Source of the DNA: Pseudomonadota bacterium
Lineage (GTDB): Bacteria; Pseudomonadota; Alphaproteobacteria; Thalassobaculales; Thalassobaculaceae
Reading direction: 5' to 3'
Length of the DNA: 5,246 nt
NCBI GenBank assembly: GCA_027623845.1
Contig: JAQBUJ010000280.1
Coordinates: forward strand, 1-5,246
Under the pieces are notes generated by a model that was not told the origin of the DNA, did not search any database, and saw only the letters and a program-made list of their open reading frames with translations. Positions 1 through 5,246 of the stretch are shown here, piece by piece. Made by a program: the position numbers and the translations under genes. The stretch's first letter is position 1; each line of letters begins with the position of its first letter.

Positions 1-4
1 CTCT

Positions 5-658
5 TCAGCGAAAATACCAGCCTTTTTCGGGTCCGCGGAGAGTCGGGGTATACAAGGCGAAGTTCGGCGGCATGTCGTCGGTTAGATGATCAAATGGTGG
101 TTCGCCGACGGTACCGGCAAACCCGTTCACGGTAATCAATTCGTGTGCGGCGTTTTGTGTTGCCGCCATCGTGCTTTCGTCATCTTCATTCGCGAGCATG
201 CCGAGCAGCGACTGGGCGTCGTCAATCGCGTTCCGAACATCACTCGGCTTGCCCAGCGTCCGTTCCGTCAGCTGGCGATGGAACCAATCGCGCGCCAATT
301 CCGCCGCAATGGGTTTAGTGAGCACCCTGCGTGGCCTCGGTTCACCATCGGCTCCAAGTCGCGCGCGACGTAGCCGTTCTTGGCGCGCCGCTTGCCGGGG
401 GCCGGGTCCGATAAATGGTTGCTCCCGCTCAAAGCGCTTTTGGTCAAACTCGTCCCTAATTCTGGCGGAGACCTCGTACCAAGCAATCTCGGCTTCTGAG
501 CGGTCTTCCGTGCCGAGTGATATCCAAATTTGCGACTTGTCGTATTTATCGCGTAGGCCGCGCGGAACGGTCGCGCGATAATACCAATTCCGCGATCTCT
601 TTCGCGTCATCAATCCGGGGAATTTTACCACGTCTTCCATGCTCCTGGTGTAGCACAT
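5..658 (-). CDS. Truncated tyrosine-recombinase (phage/island integrase) N-terminal fragment
   Basis: The 217-residue product resembles the N-terminal half of alphaproteobacterial island integrases. Residues about 17-75 look like the DUF6538-type arm-binding domain: an NWYYRATVPRGLR stretch, then ISLGTEDRSEAE, then a helix. Residues about 115-185 look like the SAM-like core-binding helices (ELARDWFHRQL, then IDDAQSLLGMLANEDD). The catalytic domain with its R-H-R-Y residues is absent. The frame ends in TGA 4 bases from the window edge, where full integrases run to about 400 residues or more. I infer a truncated or frameshifted remnant; both other minus-strand frames are open from about position 80 to the edge. 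Start choice is uncertain. ATG at 658 has no visible Shine-Dalgarno. ATG at 640 has AGGAG, but only 1 base upstream. ATG at 610 would give a family-like start (MTRKRSRNWYY). The gene lies 95 bases past the tRNA-Pro 3' end and points away from it, as expected for an integrase beside its attachment site. It is probably non-functional alone. Confidence 0.72.
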   Translation of the reverse strand: MCYTRSMEDVVKFPGLMTRKRSRNWYYRATVPRGLRDKYDKSQIWISLGTEDRSEAEIAWYEVSARIRDEFDQKRFEREQPFIGPGPRQAARQERLRRARLGADGEPRPRRVLTKPIAAELARDWFHRQLTERTLGKPSDVRNAIDDAQSLLGMLANEDDESTMAATQNAAHELITVNGFAGTVGEPPFDHLTDDMPPNFALYTPTLRGPEKGWYFR

Positions 659-695
659 AACCAGAGCACGCGCATTTTCTAAGTGACTGAAATCG

Positions 696-746
696 CTTGC
701 TACTCGTTGAACACCAGGGTTTGTGCGGTGTTAAAAGGGTAGCGAG
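696..746. repeat. Long imperfect inverted repeat between tRNA-Pro and integrase
   Basis: The arms are 696-715 and 727-746 around an 11-base loop. Of 20 opposed pairs, 16 are Watson-Crick. Two more are T-G oppositions (698/744 and 704/738) that would pair only in plus-strand RNA. Two are G-A mismatches (706/736 and 709/733). The inner six pairs (aacacc/ggtgtt) are perfect. It begins 7 bases beyond the CCA end of the tRNA. No clear T-run follows on the minus strand, so a standard tRNA terminator is doubtful. A recombinase or accessory-protein site in the attachment region is a possible role, by position only. Confidence 0.5.
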
Positions 747-753
747 AGTGAAT

Positions 754-830
754 TGGTCGGAGCGACAGGATTCGAACCTGTGACCCCCAAGCCCCCAGCT
801 TGGTGCGCTACCAGACTGCGCTACGCTCCG
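754..830 (-). tRNA. tRNA-Pro, anticodon GGG
   Basis: This is a complete cloverleaf on the minus strand. The 7-bp acceptor stem pairs 824-830 with 758-764. The discriminator A is at 757 and the encoded CCA at 754-756. The D arm contains AGCGCAGTCTGGTAGCGCA. The anticodon stem CCAAG/CTTGG (799-803 with 787-791) encloses the loop CTGGGGG. The anticodon GGG at 794-796 reads the proline codons CCC and CCU. The T arm holds the usual GGTTCGAATCC. The acceptor pair C1-G72 followed by A73 fits bacterial proline tRNAs. The 3' end faces the integrase fragment, so this gene is the likely attB of an integrated element. Since the tRNA is intact through CCA, the element rebuilt or preserved its 3' end. Confidence 0.98.
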
Positions 831-850
831 ACACGCCCGAAGGCAGAATT

Positions 851-879
851 TATCTAGGCCTGTTGACCGCCGAGCGCAA
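851..879 (-). promoter_or_regulatory. Possible promoter of tRNA-Pro
   Basis: On the minus strand, TTGCGC (874-879) is followed after 17 bases by TAGATA (851-856). The -10 box is about 20 bases before the tRNA 5' end at 830. The -10 matches the sigma-70 consensus at four of six positions and lies in the only A/T-rich patch near the tRNA. The -35 matches only at TTG. The spacing is ideal but the boxes are weak, so this is a tentative call. Confidence 0.35.
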
Positions 880-993
880 GGGCGGCGTTGCCGGTATCGG
901 GATCATTCTTCATCCAATCTCTGGCGACGCGTGGAAACCACTCCCAGAATCGGATAGCGTCATCGCACCTTCAGCCAACCGGATCCAAGCGCC

Positions 994-1692
994 TTGTCCG
1001 ACCAGCCTCCAGATGAAGCCGAGCGGTTTTCGACGCTCCTGCAACAGGGCCTGACCTTGCATCAGGCCGGCCGGTTTGACGAAGCGGCAGCGCTTTACAC
1101 CGAGGTGTTGCAGCGTTTCCCGGATCATCCGGACACGCTTGACCTGTATGGCGTGCTACTGCATCAGACCGGCCATAATGAAGACGCCGCCGCTTTGCTT
1201 GAGCGCGCCATCGCGGCGCGCCCGGAATCGGGTGAATTTTACAATCATCTGGGCGTTTGCCGGCGCGCGCTCGGCGCGCTCGAAGGCGCCCGTCAGGCTT
1301 TTACCGCCGCCTGTGCGCGGCAACCCGGTATGGCCGAGGCGAGGGTCAATCTGTCGACGACACTGAACCAACTCGGTCGCTATCACGAAGCCGAATCCGC
1401 CGCCCTGAAGGCTGTTGAATTGGCGCCGGTAAATATCGACGCCAGATTGACCCTGGCCGCCGCCCTGCGCCGCCTGGAGCGCCCGACAGAAGCACTCCAG
1501 GCGCTCCTACAGGCCAGAGACATCGACGGATTGGACATTCGGCTTTATCCCCAACTGGCGCAATTACAGACGACGCTTGGTCAGCGAGACGCCGCCAGAC
1601 GCGCCGCCCGGCGGGGTGTCCTTATCAACCCGTCGGCCAAGGAAGCGCATGTTTTTCTCGATGAAGGGCAAACCGCGGTCAACTGGGCATAG
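994..1692 (+). CDS. TPR-repeat protein, 5' part of a frameshifted TPR-glycosyltransferase gene
   Basis: The 232 residues consist almost wholly of tetratricopeptide repeats of 34 residues. They start near residues 13, 47, 81, 115, 149 and 183, with the typical pattern of G/A at repeat positions 8 and 20 and P at the end (for example LHQAGRFDEAAALYTEVLQ, then RFPDHPDT). TPRs form helical scaffolds for protein binding. There is no signal peptide or membrane segment, so a cytoplasmic protein is likely. The start is TTG at 994. The frame has a TAG at 955-957 upstream and no ATG or GTG between, and no good Shine-Dalgarno is seen. The repeat pattern breaks at the last ten residues (after VFLDEG) and resumes in another frame. 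This frame therefore appears to be the front half of one gene continuing to 2852. Partner and substrate are unknown. Confidence 0.8.
   Translation: MSDQPPDEAERFSTLLQQGLTLHQAGRFDEAAALYTEVLQRFPDHPDTLDLYGVLLHQTGHNEDAAALLERAIAARPESGEFYNHLGVCRRALGALEGARQAFTAACARQPGMAEARVNLSTTLNQLGRYHEAESAALKAVELAPVNIDARLTLAAALRRLERPTEALQALLQARDIDGLDIRLYPQLAQLQTTLGQRDAARRAARRGVLINPSAKEAHVFLDEGQTAVNWA
1665..1692 (+). other. Frameshift junction joining the TPR and glycosyltransferase-like parts
   Basis: The downstream frame has a TGA at 1662-1664 and the upstream frame ends in TAG at 1690-1692, so the change of frame must fall between them. Adding one base in the GGG or AAA run at 1666-1672 gives VFLDEGANRGQLGIAAARRS and then ILLRPN, which is a normal TPR. 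The whole gene 994-2852 then becomes 620 codons including stop. No canonical slippery heptamer in phase with the upstream frame was found. A one-base loss or a sequencing error is the simplest reading. Confidence 0.7.
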
Positions 1693-1814
1693 CCGCCGCC
1701 CGGCGGTCGATCCTCCTGAGGCCGAACGTAACCAATGGATACGCCAATCTGACGACCTGCGCGTTTCGGCTGTCCCGGTTCAAACTCTCGATCAATGCAG
1801 CGGACCGGGGCCTG

Positions 1815-2852
1815 TTGCTCGATCCCAGCAGTGACACCCTGGCGGTAACGGCGGCTTTCAACGCCTTTGCTCTCGGCGATACCGCACGCGGCTGGACACT
1901 TTATGAGCGCCGAACCAACTTGCCGGCAGAGTATCCGCGCCTTGGCTTACCGCCCGCCTGGGACCGAATGGCGCCGCCAAGCGGGCCGCTTTTGGTCTGT
2001 GCCGAGCAGGGTGTTGGCGATGAGTTTATTTTTCTGAGCTGCCTGCCCGACCTGCTGAGACAGGTGAGCGATGTCATCGTTGAATGCGATCCCCGCAATG
2101 TCGCCCTGTTTGAGCGGTCTTTCAGCGGCGTGCGCTGCGTCCCCCGCACCGTGACCGAAAACCAGGCAGGGGGCATGGTTTGGGATTACCGCGCAATGGC
2201 CGCCCAAACCGGCCCGGCGGCCCATATCATGGCCGCCAGCTTGCCCGGTCTCTATAGCGCGGCGATCACCCGCCCGGCGCTGCCGCAAGGCTATTTGGCA
2301 CCAGGTCCAACTGAAGCCACAGCCTGGCGTCGATGGCTGCAATCACTTGGTTCCGGCCCGAAAGTCGGCTTGTGCTGGCGGTCAGGCGAGGCCGACGCCA
2401 TTCGCAGTGAGTTCTATTTCACTCTGGAGGAGGTGTTGGCGGCGATCGGTTTCGATACCGCGCCCTATGTATCGCTGATGTATGTCGACGCCATCGACGA
2501 AATCGCCGACGTGCAACGCGCAACAGGCACGGCTATTCACGCCCCGCCAGAGCTGAACCAACGCAATGAATTGGACCGGGTCGCCGCCCTAATATCGGGC
2601 CTGGATATCGTGCTGACGGTGGATTGTGCGGTCTGCGCCATTTCGGCGGCCTGCGGCGTGCCGACGATCCGGCTGGAATGCAGTTATCTCACCCTGGCGA
2701 ACGGTCGGGACGGGTTGTTTGGCAATGTGTACCCATGCCGCGACACCGACCAACCATTCGATCGGTCCGAGGTCCTGCGCCGGGGCGCCGAAAAATTTCA
2801 GCAATGGGTCGGGGTGTTCTCGGAGCGCGCGTCGGCGCCTACGGCCAAATAA
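1815..2852 (+). CDS. Glycosyltransferase-like (GT9/GT41-type fold) protein, 3' part of a frameshifted TPR gene
   Basis: The listed start is the first start-like codon (TTG) usable in this frame. The frame is open back to 1665, and its first 50 codons continue the TPRs (NLTTCAFRLSRFKLSINAAD, then RGLLLDP), so this is probably not a true start. After a last half repeat (FALGDTARGWTLYERR) comes the C-terminal domain common in TPR proteins of Proteobacteria. AEQGVGDEFIFLSCLPDLL (residues 63-81) matches the family pattern EQGxGDxxxFxRxxPLL. KVGLCWRSG (183-191) matches VGLxWxGxP. DIVLTVDCAVCAISAACGVP (264-283) matches DLVITVDTAVAHLAGALGxP. The family usually has His in VAHLAG; here it is Cys, so catalysis is uncertain. 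Such proteins are thought to transfer sugars to proteins or glycans, but no substrate can be named. The gene converges on merR with 6 bases between the stop codons. Confidence 0.72.
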   Translation: MLDPSSDTLAVTAAFNAFALGDTARGWTLYERRTNLPAEYPRLGLPPAWDRMAPPSGPLLVCAEQGVGDEFIFLSCLPDLLRQVSDVIVECDPRNVALFERSFSGVRCVPRTVTENQAGGMVWDYRAMAAQTGPAAHIMAASLPGLYSAAITRPALPQGYLAPGPTEATAWRRWLQSLGSGPKVGLCWRSGEADAIRSEFYFTLEEVLAAIGFDTAPYVSLMYVDAIDEIADVQRATGTAIHAPPELNQRNELDRVAALISGLDIVLTVDCAVCAISAACGVPTIRLECSYLTLANGRDGLFGNVYPCRDTDQPFDRSEVLRRGAEKFQQWVGVFSERASAPTAK

Positions 2853-2858
2853 ATTCTG

Positions 2859-3323
2859 CTAACGACGGGCGTCCACGAGCTTTTTTCTCAGGGCCAGCAA
2901 CTCTTCAAGCACGCCGGAAAGCTCCGAACGCGTCTTGGCGTCCAGCCCGCCAACCGCCGTCACGGGCGGCTCGACCATCGCCTCCGGTTCGCTGATCGCC
3001 GGCTCGACGAAATCGGCAACCGGCTCACTTTTAAGCGGTTTGCCGACGCCATCGCGCAACAGCCGTTGCACACCCTTGATCGTGTATCCGTCGCTGTAGA
3101 GCAATTCGCGGATCCGCATAAGCAGCCCCACGTCTTCCGGCCGATAATACCGGCGTCCACCGCCTCGCTTAAGCGGGCGAACTTGCGAAAACTTGGTTTC
3201 CCAAAACCGCAGAACATGCGGCGGCACATCCAGATCATCAGCGACCTCGCTGATGGTCCGGAACGCAGCGGCCGATTTACCGTTTCGACGCCCGTTCATA
3301 TATGTGCCGGTTTCGACAGCCAT
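2859..3323 (-). CDS. MerR-family transcriptional regulator (ihfA-linked type)
   Basis: The 154-residue protein has an N-terminal winged helix-turn-helix of MerR type, about residues 21-91. FRTISEVADDLDVPPHVLRF is the recognition helix-turn-helix. FWETKF, a G-rich wing (KRGGGRRYYRPEDV) and a second helical pair (IRELLYSDGYTIKGVQRLLR) follow. A spacer rich in P, E and V (about 97-125) leads to a short coiled coil (ELSGVLEELLALRKKL) that probably mediates dimerisation. No cysteine is present anywhere, so metal or redox sensing through Cys is unlikely. The start is ATG at 3323, with AAAGGAGG 11 bases upstream directly at the ihfA stop. ATG at 3299 is a weaker alternative without a clear ribosome site. 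Position after ihfA, 17 bases from its stop codon, suggests one transcript. Target genes cannot be read from the sequence. Confidence 0.93.
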   Translation of the reverse strand: MAVETGTYMNGRRNGKSAAAFRTISEVADDLDVPPHVLRFWETKFSQVRPLKRGGGRRYYRPEDVGLLMRIRELLYSDGYTIKGVQRLLRDGVGKPLKSEPVADFVEPAISEPEAMVEPPVTAVGGLDAKTRSELSGVLEELLALRKKLVDARR

Positions 3324-3334
3324 GCGCGCTCAAT

Positions 3335-3348
3335 CCTCCTTTAGGAGG
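3335..3348 (-). promoter_or_regulatory. merR ribosome binding site within a small inverted repeat overlapping the ihfA stop
   Basis: In the minus-strand mRNA, CCUCC-UAAA-GGAGG forms a 5-bp stem with a 4-base loop. The right arm is the strong Shine-Dalgarno of merR and the left arm its complement. The UAA in the loop is the ihfA stop codon. A ribosome ending ihfA would open the stem, so merR translation may be coupled to ihfA translation. The layout is seen directly; the coupling is inferred. Confidence 0.5.
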
Positions 3349-3649
3349 CACCGGTTAAGGTCTGATTGATGCGATTCTTCAAAACATGCGACGGTCGAAA
3401 CACCAACACCTTGCGCGGCAAAATCGGAACTTCGTCACCGGTCTTCGGATTGCGACCGATCCGCTCGCCCTTTTGGCGCACCGAAAAGCTACCGAACGAG
3501 GAGATTTTGACCGCTTCGCCACGGGTCAGCGCCTCGCCAACTTCGTTAAGAACCGACTCGACAAGGTCCGCAGATTCGTTGCGGGAAAGCCCGACCTCGT
3601 TGTAGACCGCCTCGCTCAACTGCGCACGCGTGACTGTACTGCCTGCCAT
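3341..3649 (-). CDS. ihfA: Integration host factor subunit alpha
   Basis: IHF-alpha pairs with IHF-beta to form a nucleoid protein that binds specific sites and bends DNA sharply, aiding transcription, recombination and replication. The 102-residue product covers the whole HU/IHF fold. It has N-terminal helices (TVTRAQLSEAVYNEVGLSR), the core VKISSFGSFSVR (residues 48-58), and the DNA-wrapping arm around GRNPKTGDEVPI (65-76) with the intercalating proline at 68. The basic tail follows (RPSHVLKNRIN). The alpha-type features are the length and the RNPKTG arm. ATG at 3649 was chosen because it gives the normal family N-terminus (MAGSTVTRAQL). A TTG at 3703 would add 18 residues unlike the family and would run through a likely promoter. 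Only a weak GGGGAT lies before the ATG. The gene follows fabH after 99 bases and precedes merR. Confidence 0.97.
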   Translation of the reverse strand: MAGSTVTRAQLSEAVYNEVGLSRNESADLVESVLNEVGEALTRGEAVKISSFGSFSVRQKGERIGRNPKTGDEVPILPRKVLVFRPSHVLKNRINQTLTGAS

Positions 3650-3674
3650 GACCAGATCCCCATCCAAGACCGGC

Positions 3675-3703
3675 AGCGTAACGCCTCTCGGTAAATCAGT
3701 CAA
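3675..3703 (-). promoter_or_regulatory. Possible ihfA promoter
   Basis: On the minus strand, TTGACT (3698-3703, five of six matches to the -35 consensus) is followed by a 17-base spacer and TACGCT (3675-3680, three of six for the -10). Transcription would start near 3668, leaving a short leader of about 20 bases before the ihfA ATG at 3649. This would let ihfA-merR be expressed apart from plsX-fabH. The -10 box is weak. Confidence 0.42.
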
Positions 3704-3706
3704 TTA
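3694..3706 (+). promoter_or_regulatory. Predicted IHF binding site before ihfA
   Basis: AATCAGTCAATTA fits the IHF consensus WATCARNNNNTTR at every defined position. It overlaps the -35 box of the proposed ihfA promoter. In E. coli, ihfA is known to be repressed by IHF, so autorepression is a reasonable inference here. The consensus comes from enterobacteria, and its use in this organism is assumed. Confidence 0.42.
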
Positions 3707-3740
3707 TTGGTCAATTACAGGGTTTTGCGCGGGTTTTCTG
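3698..3740. repeat. Four phased 11-base units (two repeat pairs) upstream of ihfA
   Basis: Units begin at 3698, 3709, 3720 and 3731. The first two share GTCAATTA (8 of 11 bases). The last two share GGGTTTT, separated by GCGC. All four have an 11-base period, close to one helical turn. They fill the A/T-richer part of the fabH-ihfA gap and end at the proposed -35 box. Such spacing suits proteins bound side by side on one DNA face. Confidence 0.5.
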
Positions 3741-3748
3741 AGGCGCTG

Positions 3749-4744
3749 TCACGCCGAGGCTGGATACCCCATTCGGACCAGACCGGCGCCCCAGGCCAGG
3801 CCGCCGCCGATCGCCTCGAACAACACCAAGTCACCTTGGGTAATCCGCCCGTCCCGCACCGCTTCGGTTAGCGCCAGAGGGACCGAAGCGGCGGAGGTAT
3901 TGGCATGGCGATCAATACAGCAAACGACTTTCTCAATCGGCAATTTCATCCGGTTGGCCATGCTGTCGATGATCCGCCTATTGGCCTGATGCGGCACCAG
4001 CCAGTCCACATCCTCAGTCGTCAACCCATTGGCGGTCAAGGCTTCCTCTATAACACTGCCAAGCTTGGAGACAGCGTGGCGATAGACTTCCTTACCCACC
4101 ATCTTCACATGGCCGGTGGTGCCGGTGCTGGACGGACCGCCATCGACATAGAGGATATCGCGCTCGCGTCCGTCGGAATGCAGATGGGTGGACAGGATGC
4201 CGTGATCACTGGCGTCGCCACTGCCTTCATAGCCCCGCAAAACCACCGCGCCGGCCCCGTCACCGAACAGCACGCAGGTTGACCGGTCCTGCCAATCGAG
4301 GATCCGCGTGAACGTCTCGGCCCCGATCACCAGGGCGGTGTTCGATTGTCCGGCCTTGATGAAATTATCGGCGACCGCCAGGGCATAGACGAAACCGGCG
4401 CAAACCGCCTGCACGTCAAAGGCGGCGCCTCGAACCACCCCGAGCCCGGCCTGAACCTTGGTGGCGGTCGCCGGAAAAGTGTCGTCGGGGGTCGTCGTCG
4501 CGACAATGATCAAATCGATCTCGTCGACCCCGACGCCGGCCGCCTCAAGCGCTCCCCTGGACGCGGCAAGCGCCAAATCCGACGTCAATTCCCCGTCCGC
4601 GGCCACATGCCTCTGGTGAATACCGGTACGCTGCACGATCCACTCGTGCGATGTATCAATTTTCTTGGCTAATTCCGCGTTGCTCAGAATCCGTTCCGGC
4701 AGATACGAGCCGCATCCGATAAGCAGCGAACGGCGCATGCTCAC
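3749..4744 (-). CDS. fabH: Beta-ketoacyl-[acyl-carrier-protein] synthase III (FabH)
   Basis: FabH starts each round of type II fatty-acid synthesis by condensing an acyl-CoA (usually acetyl-CoA) with malonyl-ACP, releasing CO2 and CoA, in the cytoplasm. The 331-residue length is normal. All three catalytic residues are present: Cys115 in DVQAVCAGF, His252 in VPHQANRRI and Asn282 in HANTSAASVP. Other family marks are the N-terminal GCGSYLPERILSN, DTSHEWIVQRTGI, the GDGAGAVVL loop and the C-terminal GGGLAWGAGL. The GTG at 4744 overlaps the plsX stop as GTGA, a sign of translational coupling. An ATG at 4738 (two residues shorter, MRRSLLIG) is equally acceptable, and neither has a strong Shine-Dalgarno. 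The pairing with plsX links the supply of acyl chains to phospholipid synthesis. The protein looks intact and functional. Confidence 0.98.
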   Translation of the reverse strand: MSMRRSLLIGCGSYLPERILSNAELAKKIDTSHEWIVQRTGIHQRHVAADGELTSDLALAASRGALEAAGVGVDEIDLIIVATTTPDDTFPATATKVQAGLGVVRGAAFDVQAVCAGFVYALAVADNFIKAGQSNTALVIGAETFTRILDWQDRSTCVLFGDGAGAVVLRGYEGSGDASDHGILSTHLHSDGRERDILYVDGGPSSTGTTGHVKMVGKEVYRHAVSKLGSVIEEALTANGLTTEDVDWLVPHQANRRIIDSMANRMKLPIEKVVCCIDRHANTSAASVPLALTEAVRDGRITQGDLVLFEAIGGGLAWGAGLVRMGYPASA

Positions 4745-5246
4745 GATACCGCAGCCTGATGGTCATTTTCCCCGTCACCCAACGTATGCAGCACCGCCAA
4801 CTCCTCCTTAACCTTATCGAGAAACCCGTAACGGGACATATCGGCGGCGACGCCAATGGCATTGGCGAAACCCAAAGCATCGGTTCCACCGTGACTCTTC
4901 ACTGCAATACCGTTCAAACCGAGGAAGACCGCGCCGTTGTAACGGCGCGGGTCAAGACGCTCTCGCAACTGTCCGATCGCCGGTCGGCACAACAAATAGC
5001 CAAGCCGGGTGAAAAGCGTTGATTTAAACGATTCTCGCAGAAAATGACTGAACATCCGCGAGGTGCCCTCGGCGGTCTTCAGGGCGATATTGCCGGAAAA
5101 GCCATCCGTAACGATGACGTCCACGGTGCCGGCGGTGATATCGTTGCCTTCAACGAAGCCGCGAAAATCCATCGAGGCTTCAAGCCGGCGCAGAATCGCC
5201 GCGGCTTCGCGCAATTCGTCATGCCCCTTCTGTTCCTCACTACCAA
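4741..5246 (-). CDS. plsX: Phosphate acyltransferase PlsX, C-terminal half (partial at window edge)
   Basis: PlsX converts acyl-ACP and phosphate to acyl-phosphate, which PlsY uses to acylate glycerol-3-phosphate, the first step of phospholipid synthesis. It acts in the cytoplasm at the membrane face. The 167 visible residues are the C-terminal half of a protein that is usually about 340-350 long. The frame runs open through the right edge, beginning GSEEQKGHDELREAA. Family motifs follow in order: FRGFVEGNDI, GTVDVIVTDGFSGNIALKT, the helical region TSRMFSHFLRES, then RRYNGAVFLGLNGIAVKSHG and ALGFANAI. A TTG at 5214 is internal and not a start. The protein ends in TGA at 4741-4743, inside the fabH GTG start. 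The first half and any upstream genes lie outside the window. Confidence 0.97.
   Translation of the reverse strand, partial: GSEEQKGHDELREAAAILRRLEASMDFRGFVEGNDITAGTVDVIVTDGFSGNIALKTAEGTSRMFSHFLRESFKSTLFTRLGYLLCRPAIGQLRERLDPRRYNGAVFLGLNGIAVKSHGGTDALGFANAIGVAADMSRYGFLDKVKEELAVLHTLGDGENDHQAAVS

Noticed and set aside
171..581. Plus-strand open frame opposite the integrase fragment
   Set aside because: The composition is rich in Ser and Arg, as expected for an antisense frame, while the minus strand gives clear integrase-type motifs.
696..746. Rho-independent terminator for tRNA-Pro
   Set aside because: The stem is interrupted and no T-run follows it on the minus strand. It is kept only as an inverted repeat.
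800..1054. Plus-strand open frame of 84 codons
   Set aside because: It begins inside the tRNA-Pro gene, overlaps the TPR gene in another frame and shows no recognisable protein features.
1665..1692. Programmed -1 ribosomal frameshifting in the TPR gene
   Set aside because: No in-phase X_XXY_YYZ heptamer and no obvious stimulatory hairpin were seen, so a base loss or sequence error is simpler.
2864..2887. Run of six T after a GC-rich stretch, resembling a plus-strand terminator
   Set aside because: The only stem is 4 bp (GACG/CGTC) with a 2-base loop, and the T-run is explained by two lysine codons of the merR C-terminus read on the other strand.
3650..3703. An 18-residue N-terminal extension of IHF-alpha from TTG at 3703
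   Set aside because: The extension is unlike IHF family N-termini and crosses the proposed promoter. ATG at 3649 gives the normal length.
3905..4672. Plus-strand open frames opposite fabH
   Set aside because: They are antisense to a strongly conserved gene, show no domain features, and are expected by chance in GC-rich codon use.
1..5246. CRISPR array, insertion sequence, toxin-antitoxin pair or defence gene
   Set aside because: No regularly spaced repeats, transposase motifs or paired small genes with such features were found on either strand.

Overview
The window looks like chromosomal DNA of an alphaproteobacterium, probably Rhodospirillales-like. Three things suggest this: a GC-rich composition by eye, the lipid/nucleoid gene order plsX-fabH-ihfA-merR, and an IHF-alpha of the alphaproteobacterial type. 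The assignment is by protein character and gene order only; no database search was run.

Right half (minus strand, 5246 down to 2859): a compact cluster of core genes read right to left. It holds the C-terminal half of plsX (cut by the window edge), fabH (overlapping plsX by 4 bases), a 99-base gap, ihfA, and a MerR-family regulator whose ribosome binding site touches the ihfA stop codon. PlsX and FabH link phospholipid and fatty-acid synthesis. IHF-alpha and the MerR protein are DNA-binding proteins. The fabH-ihfA gap carries a plausible promoter for ihfA, an exact match to the enterobacterial IHF consensus lying over its -35 box, and four 11-base units in phase. Together these suggest IHF autoregulation.

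Middle (plus strand, 994 to 2852): a TPR region and a glycosyltransferase-like region in two different frames. Translated across the junction they make one protein of about 619 residues. The gene appears to have lost one base near 1666-1671, or the sequence has an error there. Its stop codon lies 6 bases from the merR stop, so the two units converge.

Left (minus strand, 830 to 1): a complete tRNA-Pro(GGG) with an encoded CCA. After it comes a 96-base spacer holding a long imperfect inverted repeat, then the N-terminal part of a tyrosine-recombinase-type integrase reading away from the tRNA 3' end. This is the classic edge of a tRNA-integrated genomic island, which would extend left of the window. 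The integrase frame stops before any catalytic domain, so it is probably a remnant or frameshifted.

No CRISPR array, insertion sequence or clearly new system is visible. The most useful leads are the phased repeats and IHF site before ihfA, the broken TPR-glycosyltransferase gene, and the island edge at tRNA-Pro.
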